This document shows, piece after piece, positions 1-4,865 of a stretch of 5,627 nucleotides of DNA. The notes under the pieces were generated by a model. That model had not been told where the DNA came from, searched no databases, and saw only the letters and a list, made by a program, of their open reading frames with translations. A program made the translations under genes and the position numbers. Source of the stretch: Cyclobacteriaceae bacterium (GTDB lineage: Bacteria; Bacteroidota; Bacteroidia; Cytophagales; Cyclobacteriaceae); NCBI GenBank assembly GCA_029882675.1, contig JAOUKJ010000299.1, positions 1 to 5,627 of the forward strand, read 5' to 3'. How positions within the stretch are numbered: position 1 is the stretch's first letter; every line of letters begins with the position of its first letter.

Positions 1-1
1 A

Positions 2-823
2 GAGGTGAAGACAGTGGAAGAGCTTACCATTGATTGTGAAAGTGGATATTATTATGGGTGGAAAAATTATCGCAGTGGGATCCTGGTGGCCTCTTTTGAT
101 ATGGCCTTTTCGATGGAATTGTCGTCTGTACGTAGTGCTGCCCCCCAAAATCCGGGAATTGGGGGGAGCCTGGCCCGGTTTACCATTACAGGTGATTTTT
201 TGTTTACAGTAGACGAAAGCCAGCTTCAGTCTGTGGATATATCCAATCCCCTCACGCCCTTGTTGGGTTCAAAACAAACTGTAGCCTGGGGGCTGGAGAC
301 CATCTTTCCTTATGGTGACAAATTGTATATTGGGGCAAATACGGGAATGCATATTTTTAGTGTAGCCGACCCCCATAATCCAGAATTTATGACCACCTTT
401 TCACATGTGAGGAGTTGTGATCCCGTGGTAGTAGAAGGAGATTATGCCTACGTGACCCTCAGAGGTGGAACAAACTGCCGGGTGGCAGGAACCAACCAGC
501 TCGACGTACTTAATATCGCCGATCCTTTAAACGTTAAGCTCATTAAATCTTATGCCCTTACCAATCCCGGAGGGCTGGGTATAGACAATGACATATTGTT
601 TATTTGTGACGGAGATGCCGGACTGAAGATATTTGATGCAACTGATAAATTGACCATTTCAGCCAACAAACTGGCACAATATCCGGATGTGAAAGCCATT
701 GATGTCATTCCATTCAATAAGGTGTTGATGGTCATTGCCAAAGACGGATTTTACCAGTATGATTATTCAGACATCACCAACATCAGTTTGTTGAGTCAGA
801 TACCAGTAACTTTTGAGCTATGA
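2..823 (+). CDS. LVIVD-repeat beta-propeller protein, N-terminus outside window
   Basis: This is the C-terminal ~274 residues of a protein built from LVIVD-type repeats, which fold as blades of a beta-propeller. The blades are visible as recurring units of the form 'g-D-x-L-Y-I-G-x-x-x-G-M-x-I-F-S-V-A-D-P-x-x-P', for example IGANTGMHIFSVADPHNP, then LDVLNIADP and LKIFDA. A GTG at position 5 could be read as a start, but the frame is open to the window edge (a GAG codon precedes it) and no signal peptide follows. It is therefore most likely an internal valine of a longer exported protein. Such proteins in Bacteroidota are usually secreted or lipid-anchored; their substrate is unknown. The stop TGA at 821-823 overlaps the next gene's ATG, so the two are probably co-transcribed and translationally coupled. 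Family assignment is from motif recognition; function is unknown. Confidence 0.8.
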   Translation, partial: EVKTVEELTIDCESGYYYGWKNYRSGILVASFDMAFSMELSSVRSAAPQNPGIGGSLARFTITGDFLFTVDESQLQSVDISNPLTPLLGSKQTVAWGLETIFPYGDKLYIGANTGMHIFSVADPHNPEFMTTFSHVRSCDPVVVEGDYAYVTLRGGTNCRVAGTNQLDVLNIADPLNVKLIKSYALTNPGGLGIDNDILFICDGDAGLKIFDATDKLTISANKLAQYPDVKAIDVIPFNKVLMVIAKDGFYQYDYSDITNISLLSQIPVTFEL

Positions 824-1596
824 TCCGGACAGTATTAATAGCACTCATCGTTTTTCTGTTTATAGGGACAACTTATAGTCAGGACAAGTTTTATCTCCGG
901 AATGGTAGTATTATCAAAGGAAAATATGTGGGGGATTTCAACAACCAGTTCATGCGGGTAAAAATAGATACCACGGTGATTGAAATACCCTTTATCTTAT
1001 TTGCAGGTGCCCGGTATAGCAGGTCAACATTACGGGAAATGCAGGGCAAACCACGTAAACTTAACCAACAGTTTATTTCGCATATCGATTCAGGTTTTTT
1101 TGGACGGATAACCCTGGGCCGGATGATGGGTAACCTTGACCGGGTGGATGTGGACAAGTCATATAATATTGCCACATTGGTGGGTTATCGTTGGAATAAA
1201 TACCTGAATACGGCCCTGCGTTTGGGTTTTGAGTCTTTCCGGGAATACCGGGTGATTCCCATCAATGTGCATTATGAGTATGATTTGTCCTTGCGAAAGC
1301 TGGCCCATTTTGTCTATACCGATATCGGCTATGGTTTTGTGATAAAACCCAATGAACAGCCTCTCTATGGGGGGTATTACGGTGGGTATGGTTTTGATGA
1401 AGTCAGGGGAGGATTGAATTTTGGCCTTGGCGGTGGATACAGGCTGAACCTGAAAAATAATGACCTGCGATTGAGCCTGGGCTATAAAACACAGAAGATG
1501 AAACAAAAAAACAACATCAATGAATTCGAGTATGGTATTTTAGAGCGAAAACGACAATATAATCGCCTCGAAGTAAATCTGGGTTTTTCATTTTAG
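820..1596 (+). CDS. Secreted protein, probable small outer-membrane beta-barrel
   Basis: This 258-residue protein starts with a signal peptide (residues 1-20, hydrophobic core LIALIVFLFIG, likely cleavage after TTYS before QD). Residues 23-65 form a small beta-rich module (FYLRNGSIIKGKYVG...) of a type often seen in Bacteroidota exported proteins. From about residue 83 the chain shows alternating amphipathic strands (roughly 83-101, 114-139, 143-155, 160-175, 195-225, 245-258). It ends in LGFSF, with the terminal aromatic residue typical of the BAM signal of outer-membrane barrels. Eight strands would fit a small OmpA/OmpW-like barrel. A Gly/Tyr-rich turn (GGYYGGYGF) lies at about 184-192. 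The ATG overlaps the upstream stop (ATGA), which fixes the start and suggests coupling to the LVIVD gene. The barrel call is inferred from the strand pattern; no specific function can be assigned. Confidence 0.7.
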   Translation: MIRTVLIALIVFLFIGTTYSQDKFYLRNGSIIKGKYVGDFNNQFMRVKIDTTVIEIPFILFAGARYSRSTLREMQGKPRKLNQQFISHIDSGFFGRITLGRMMGNLDRVDVDKSYNIATLVGYRWNKYLNTALRLGFESFREYRVIPINVHYEYDLSLRKLAHFVYTDIGYGFVIKPNEQPLYGGYYGGYGFDEVRGGLNFGLGGGYRLNLKNNDLRLSLGYKTQKMKQKNNINEFEYGILERKRQYNRLEVNLGFSF

Positions 1597-1620
1597 TATT
1601 ATCTGCGGGCTCACCTGCCA

Positions 1621-1648
1621 CCTACTGCCTACTGCCTACTGCCTACTG
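1621..1648. repeat. Heptamer tandem repeat (CCTACTG x4)
   Basis: Four perfect head-to-tail copies of CCTACTG fill 1621-1648, with degenerate copies on both sides. On the minus strand the unit reads CAGTAGG. It begins 2 nt after the TAG stop of the AI-2E family gene, inside the 54-bp gap between two convergent genes. Because 7 is not a multiple of 3, the four TAG triplets fall in all three frames. No canonical terminator is visible in this gap. Confidence 0.95.
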
Positions 1649-1650
1649 AA

Positions 1651-2688
1651 CTACCTTCCTTTTAAGTCACCCTTCTCCGATAGCAGTACTGCAATAAAGC
1701 GAGTGGCCGGAAATTCCGAACAGACAATAACAATGATCACTGTGACCGGTACACTTAGAATCATACCGGTTATGCCCCAGATGGCGCCCCAGAAGGAGAG
1801 GGCCAGTAACACCACCAGCGAACTGACATTGAGGGTGTTGCCCATCACTTTAGGTTCTATGATATTGCCAACCACTACCTGGATGGCTCCTACAATCAAC
1901 AGCACATATATGGCGGGTGCGAATTCGCCAAACTGTAAGAGTGCAAAAACGGTGGGGAATCCAGTGGCAATGAGTGAGCCTATTGTGGGGATGTAATTAA
2001 GCAGGAAGATGAAAAAAGCCCAGAAAAAGGGTGAATCAATCCCGATAAATAGCAGTGCCAGGTAACTAAACAGGCCGGTGGAAAAACTAACAATGGTCTT
2101 AAGGGTAATATAGCTGCTTACAGATTTGTCTACCTTTTGGATCAGGTTATTGATGGTCTCATAGCGGCTTGGGTCAGAATACATCGCTTTGAGTTTGCGA
2201 CCAAATACGGACTCTTCCAATAGGAGAAAAAGTGTGTAAAGTAAAATAGTAAAGGTGTTGCCAAATATGTTAGTCAACGAGCTGAATAATCCGGAGAGCA
2301 ACTTGGTGAAATCCATTTCGCCGCTGAAATCGCTAAGCACGGAAACGATATCAATATTGAAGGCCGCATTGATGTTTTCGGCAATATGTCGGACGTTGGA
2401 TTCATATACCGGGAGGGATTTTGAAAGAACCTGAATATTAATGGTGAGTAGCTGGATGCAGATGCCGGCCAGCACGAACATCATTATAGCCGCAACCGTA
2501 TTTTGTAGCCAGAGGGGCAATCTGTCCCGGAAAAGAGGGACTTTGCGGTAAAGGTTCCTTACTGCCCTGATCAGAAACCAAAGAATAATAGCCAGTATAA
2601 AGGGAATCAGAATGCTTTGCCCATAGATTAGCACGATAACGGTGGCGATGATGGCAATAGGTATAATAATTTTGTTGGCGTTTTTCAT
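1651..2688 (-). CDS. AI-2E family (PerM/UPF0118-type) membrane transporter
   Basis: This complete 345-residue polytopic inner-membrane protein belongs to the AI-2E exporter superfamily, whose members include TqsA, PerM and sodium/proton antiporters. Hydrophobic segments lie at about 7-42 (two helices), 62-83, 143-159, 195-216, 219-250, 256-275 and 288-325, with a polar extracytoplasmic or cytoplasmic region around 85-140. The family's conserved C-terminal signatures are all present: NYIPTIGSLIA (231-241), GNIIEPKVMG (274-283) and FWGAIWGITGMILSVP (299-314). Length matches the family norm (about 340-370). The ATG at 2686-2688 immediately precedes the first helix, and no Shine-Dalgarno sequence is visible, as usual in Bacteroidota. 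Substrate cannot be inferred: many members have nothing to do with autoinducer-2, and no quorum-sensing gene lies nearby. A heptamer repeat follows the stop. Confidence 0.92.
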   Translation of the reverse strand: MKNANKIIIPIAIIATVIVLIYGQSILIPFILAIILWFLIRAVRNLYRKVPLFRDRLPLWLQNTVAAIMMFVLAGICIQLLTINIQVLSKSLPVYESNVRHIAENINAAFNIDIVSVLSDFSGEMDFTKLLSGLFSSLTNIFGNTFTILLYTLFLLLEESVFGRKLKAMYSDPSRYETINNLIQKVDKSVSSYITLKTIVSFSTGLFSYLALLFIGIDSPFFWAFFIFLLNYIPTIGSLIATGFPTVFALLQFGEFAPAIYVLLIVGAIQVVVGNIIEPKVMGNTLNVSSLVVLLALSFWGAIWGITGMILSVPVTVIIVIVCSEFPATRFIAVLLSEKGDLKGR

Positions 2689-3038
2689 GATCGAAAAGGT
2701 AGTATGCGATGGGAAAGTTAGTATTTAGACATGACTTCCGCAAAGGTGATAATTTATTCAGGCTAAATGACATTGCCCACAACACACTTTTCTTCCTGTG
2801 TGAAAAAGAGCCTCTAAATATTTTGCTGAGTTGTTTGTTGTAATTATTATAACTCAGCCATAAATACCTAACATTCGTAAACGGATTTAAGGCATTAAAG
2901 AAAAAGATATTTTCTCGCCCCCCCGGGACGGAAAAGCATTTCAAATACATTTTTTTTGTGCACTTGAATTATTCAGGTTAAGAAAATAACTAAATTGAAA
3001 GAATTATTAATGTTAAATGATATACTAAAAGACATACC
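2689..3038. promoter_or_regulatory. Divergent intergenic region, AI-2E gene / lipoprotein gene
   Basis: This 350-bp AT-rich spacer must carry the promoters of both flanking divergent genes. I see no perfect TAnnTTTG box in the right place; the nearest on the minus strand is CACCTTTG (2748-2741). It contains an 8-bp perfect inverted repeat, GCTGAGTT (2825-2832) with AACTCAGC (2851-2858), centred in the spacer; a near-perfect direct repeat TTATTCAGGYTAA at 2754-2766 and 2969-2981; a small palindrome TGAATTATTCA (2965-2975); and homopolymer runs C7 (near 2918) and T8 (near 2950). No credible protein gene is present. The open minus frame running through it is a shadow with no recognisable family. 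Confidence 0.5.
2825..2858. promoter_or_regulatory. Inverted repeat, possible operator or hairpin
   Basis: GCTGAGTT (2825-2832) and AACTCAGC (2851-2858) are perfect 8-bp arms around an 18-nt AT-rich centre. There is no T-tract after either arm, so it is not an intrinsic terminator. Its position about 140 bp from one start codon and 180 bp from the other fits a regulator site serving the divergent genes, but this is inference from position only. Confidence 0.3.
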
Positions 3039-4184
3039 ATGCGGATTTTTATAACATCGTTTCTTATGATTAGCGTACTCATCGGTTGTAACAAGACCGA
3101 AAGGCCGTTATCGCAAATTGGTTTTGTCACCCTGCCCGAAGGCTGGATACAACCCCAGGTGGAATATGTAAATGATGTTGTGCATATATTGTATTACCTG
3201 GGGGATGCCGGGGGCGGAGATCTTTTTTATACCAATTATGATGTAGAAAAAGGCAATTTTGCTAAATCGAAGCGGGTAAACCATCAGGACAGTGTGGCAA
3301 TAGCCGCAGGGACGATCCGGGGTGGACAGCTGGCTGTAGCTACAGATGGTACAGTGCATGTGCTGTGGAACGGTTCCGGGGCCTCAGCCATCAGAGTGAA
3401 CGACTCCCTAAGACATACACCGTTGCATTATTCCCGAATGCTACCAGGAAGAAGTTTTGAGTATGAAAGAAACCTCATTGATCAGGCCTGGGGATTGGAT
3501 GGCGGAAGTGATATCACCGTTGATGAAAAGGGACGTGTTTTTGTGGCCTGGCATGGAAAGGGGAAACAGAAGGGGGAAAATTACCGCAGGGTGTATATGC
3601 GATCGTCTGAGGACGGTGGACAAGATTTTTCGAAGGAAAGAGCGGTAAATGATGAAGAAGCAGGGGTTTGTGGTTGCTGCGGCTTGCATATCAATGTGGA
3701 TAATGCAAATGCACCGACAATAATATACCGGTCGGCCACAGGGGGCAAAAGCCGGGACATCCGTATGCTTTCGCTTAACCCGGCAGGTGGAGTGGATGAT
3801 GACCATGTTGTTGATAAATGGGAGCTGGATGCCTGTCCGATGAGTAGTATAAATTCCACTGTCAACGCGGATGCTTTATGGCTGACGTGGGAAAAAGAGG
3901 GGAAGATTTTTTATAGGGGGAAGGAAACGGGATTGCCGATACATTCACCTCAATCGCAGGGGGAAGGCGCCAAACATAGTAAAATTGTAAAATCAGACAG
4001 CGGCTATACTTTAGTGTGCTGGACGGAAGGAACAGGGTGGAACAGGGGAGGAAATCTGGCCTGGGAGCTAACCGACCCTGACGGTCAGGTCATCGAATCG
4101 GGTAAGCGAGAAAGGGCCATTGAAGTATGGGACTTTCCAGCGGTGGCTTATGCTGGTGAAGGGCAGTTTTTGATATTCCATTAA
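3039..4184 (+). CDS. Sialidase-like (Asp-box/BNR) lipoprotein with CxCC motif
   Basis: This complete 381-residue lipoprotein has a short signal peptide ending in a lipobox, V-L-I-G-C, with the lipidated cysteine at residue 17. The rest looks like a six-bladed sialidase-type propeller: repeated strands of the form 'D-x-x-G-x-V-x-V-x-W' (VATDGTVHVLW near 100-110, VDEKGRVFVAW near 161-171) and one good Asp-box S-E-D-G-G-Q-D-F at 190-197. No N-terminal R-I/L-P motif of true GH33 sialidases is seen, so catalytic sialidase activity is doubtful. Residues 211-216 are CGCCGL, followed by YRS (230-232), RDI (239-241) and DACPMSS (264-270). This CxCC...YR...RDI...CP arrangement is, from memory, a conserved signature of a subfamily of proteins annotated as 'sialidase/BNR' in many bacteria. 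The cysteines C211, C213, C214 and C266 could bind metal or form disulfides. Transcription is likely monocistronic, with a terminator at 4345-4376. Confidence 0.8.
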   Translation: MRIFITSFLMISVLIGCNKTERPLSQIGFVTLPEGWIQPQVEYVNDVVHILYYLGDAGGGDLFYTNYDVEKGNFAKSKRVNHQDSVAIAAGTIRGGQLAVATDGTVHVLWNGSGASAIRVNDSLRHTPLHYSRMLPGRSFEYERNLIDQAWGLDGGSDITVDEKGRVFVAWHGKGKQKGENYRRVYMRSSEDGGQDFSKERAVNDEEAGVCGCCGLHINVDNANAPTIIYRSATGGKSRDIRMLSLNPAGGVDDDHVVDKWELDACPMSSINSTVNADALWLTWEKEGKIFYRGKETGLPIHSPQSQGEGAKHSKIVKSDSGYTLVCWTEGTGWNRGGNLAWELTDPDGQVIESGKRERAIEVWDFPAVAYAGEGQFLIFH

Positions 4185-4190
4185 GGGAAT

Positions 4191-4230
4191 GAAGGTGTAG
4201 AGAGGTAGGGAGATAAAGAGGTAATGAGGG
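4191..4230 (+). repeat. Degenerate 8-bp purine-rich tandem repeat
   Basis: Starting 7 nt after the lipoprotein stop, the sequence reads as imperfect octamers: AGAGGTAG (4201-4208), GGAGATAA (4209-4216), AGAGGTAA (4217-4224), with weaker copies on each side. The period is shown by stop triplets TAG, TAG, TAA, TAA at 4198, 4206, 4214 and 4222, exactly 8 nt apart and together covering all three frames. The coding strand is almost entirely purine except for the T of each unit. Confidence 0.65.
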
Positions 4231-4253
4231 TTAATTTGGCGTATCCGAATAAC

Positions 4254-4284
4254 ATTCATCTATTCCTTATTTGCGGAAATGAAT
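4254..4284. other. Imperfect hairpin downstream of lipoprotein gene
   Basis: ATTCAT (4254-4259) pairs with ATGAAT (4279-4284) and, after a 3-nt bulge, TTCC (4263-4266) pairs with GGAA (4275-4278) around an 8-nt loop. There is no T-tract and the stem is AT-rich. It may be a 3'-UTR processing element or chance; only the strong hairpin further downstream looks like a true terminator. Confidence 0.25.
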
Positions 4285-4344
4285 TGGTAGTCGTGTTTGA
4301 GGATTTGTGAGGAGGAGAGGATCCAACTCAAAAGGATATAAATA

Positions 4345-4376
4345 AAAAAGGCCACTACATTTGCAGTGGCCTTTTT
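4345..4376. terminator. Strong bidirectional intrinsic terminator
   Basis: A perfect 12-bp stem, AAAAAGGCCACT (4345-4356) against AGTGGCCTTTTT (4365-4376), encloses an 8-nt loop. Read on the plus strand it ends in a T5 tract and closes the lipoprotein transcript about 160 nt after its stop. Read on the minus strand it ends in T6 followed by ATTTAT and lies only 3 nt beyond the 3' end of the tRNA-like RNA at 4380-4527. The two converging transcripts thus share one terminator. Confidence 0.92.
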
Positions 4377-4379
4377 GAG

Positions 4380-4527
4380 CTGTAAGGGGAGGGTTCGAAC
4401 CTCCACGGAGCGGTTAGGCTTGTTTTCGATTTTTCCGGCACAAGGCCGTAAAAACCGAACCAGGCTTTATTCTGTGTTCTCCACCCCCGAGACCGGAGGG
4501 CTTGTCTGCCAATTCCAACACCTTACA
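4380..4527 (-). ncRNA. tRNA-like RNA (class II fold) with giant variable arm
   Basis: Read 5'->3' on the minus strand, all arms of a tRNA are present. The acceptor TGTAAGG (4527-4521) pairs perfectly with CCTTACA (4387-4381), followed by G73 at 4380. TG fills positions 8-9. The D arm TTG/CAA has loop GAATTGGCAGA (4515-4505), essentially that of leucine tRNAs. The anticodon-type stem CCCTC (4500-4496)/GGGGG (4488-4484) has loop CGGTCTC. A perfect T arm GGAGG-TTCGAAC-CCTCC lies at 4404-4388. Between anticodon and T arms, TGGAG (4483-4479) pairs with CTCCG (4410-4406) as a class II variable stem, but encloses 68 nt instead of about 4. That insert forms a hairpin of CGGTTTTT (4457-4450) with AAAAATCG (4434-4427), and CGGC (4448-4445) with GCCG (4439-4436), loop CTTGT. 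U33 is absent (G instead) and base 37 would be U, so decoding is doubtful. CCA is not encoded. Alternatives are a leucine-tRNA-derived pseudogene with an insertion, or a tRNA interrupted by an unknown intron. The near-perfect stems and own promoter and terminator argue for a functional RNA. Confidence 0.75.
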
Positions 4528-4535
4528 GTGTGATG

Positions 4536-4553
4536 GTCATTTCGTTTAATGAC
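4536..4553 (-). other. 5' leader hairpin of the tRNA-like RNA
   Basis: GTCATT and AATGAC (6 bp, perfect) flank a 6-nt loop. On the minus strand the hairpin begins about 5 nt after the -7 box, close to the expected transcription start, and ends 8 nt before the acceptor stem. It may cap the primary transcript before RNase P cleavage, or be a dyad in the initial transcribed region. Confidence 0.5.
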
Positions 4554-4557
4554 AATG

Positions 4558-4590
4558 CAAAGATACGTACACAATGAGTTATGTTGCAAA
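4558..4590 (-). promoter_or_regulatory. Bacteroidota-type promoter of the tRNA-like RNA
   Basis: On the minus strand TATCTTTG (4565-4558) is an exact match to the Bacteroidota -7 consensus TAnnTTTG. TTTG (4590-4587) sits upstream as the -33 element with a 21-nt spacer, inside the 17-23 range reported for the phylum. The predicted start, near 4553, lies about 26 nt before the acceptor stem. Confidence 0.75.
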
Positions 4591-4830
4591 TAATTTAACA
4601 ATATTGATCAAAATATGTATAAAATTTAATACACGAGGCGTATAGATGTGGATATGATTTTTAAAACGATGTTTTGTTGTAAATATGTTAATAACAGACA
4701 TTTGTTGATTTCTGTAAAATCGGATCCTTTAGTTCACTTCCCGGTGTGCTAACTGATTATGAAAGATGTTTGATCTTGAAAACGGATGTTGGTGACCACC
4801 ACTATCTTTGTTCCTGCCACGGATCCCAGT
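4591..4830. other. AT-rich intergenic DNA, no gene seen
   Basis: This stretch separates the tRNA-like RNA promoter from the repeat at the 3' end of the transpeptidase gene. It is strongly AT-rich up to about 4720 and has no credible open frame in either strand. The only motif noted is TATCTTTG on the plus strand (4803-4810), an exact -7 box without a properly spaced -33 element, pointing into the 3' end of the opposing gene. Confidence 0.6.
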
Positions 4831-4865
4831 CTCATATCTAACATCTCATATCTCATATCTATCAT
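4831..4865. repeat. Heptamer tandem repeat (CTCATAT family, 5 units)
   Basis: Five consecutive heptamers read CTCATAT, CTAACAT, CTCATAT, CTCATAT, CTATCAT. On the minus strand the main unit is ATATGAG. The array abuts, and overlaps by one base, the TGA stop of the gamma-glutamyltranspeptidase gene, and introduces further TGA/TAG triplets in two frames. Confidence 0.85.

Noticed and set aside
5..7. GTG as the true start of the LVIVD gene
   Set aside because: The frame is open to the window edge, no signal peptide follows, and the family normally has more N-terminal sequence.
1605..1618. GCGGG-CTCA-CCTGC hairpin as terminator of the barrel gene
   Set aside because: It is only 5 bp with a G-T pair and is not followed by a T-tract.
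2783..2802. CACAC/GTGTG inverted repeat
   Set aside because: The arms are only 5 bp with a 10-nt loop and no supporting context; likely chance.
2438..2950. 170-residue minus-strand open frame
   Set aside because: It overlaps the start of the well-supported AI-2E gene in another frame, resembles no family, and its upstream half is AT-rich intergenic sequence.
4381..4404. T arm read on the plus strand
   Set aside because: GGTTCGAACC is palindromic, but only the minus strand gives loop TTCGAAC in register with a 5-bp stem. The D arm, acceptor order, promoter and terminator also fit the minus strand.
4380..4527. tmRNA (ssrA) or ordinary tRNA-Leu call
   Set aside because: There is no tmRNA-type 5' sequence, no tag reading frame, and the length is less than half of a tmRNA. 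The leucine-like D arm is real, but the loop lacks U33 and a Leu anticodon, and the 68-nt insert rules out an ordinary tRNA.
4831..4865. Possible CRISPR-like array
   Set aside because: Units are 7 bp without spacers; this is a simple tandem repeat, and no cas gene is nearby.
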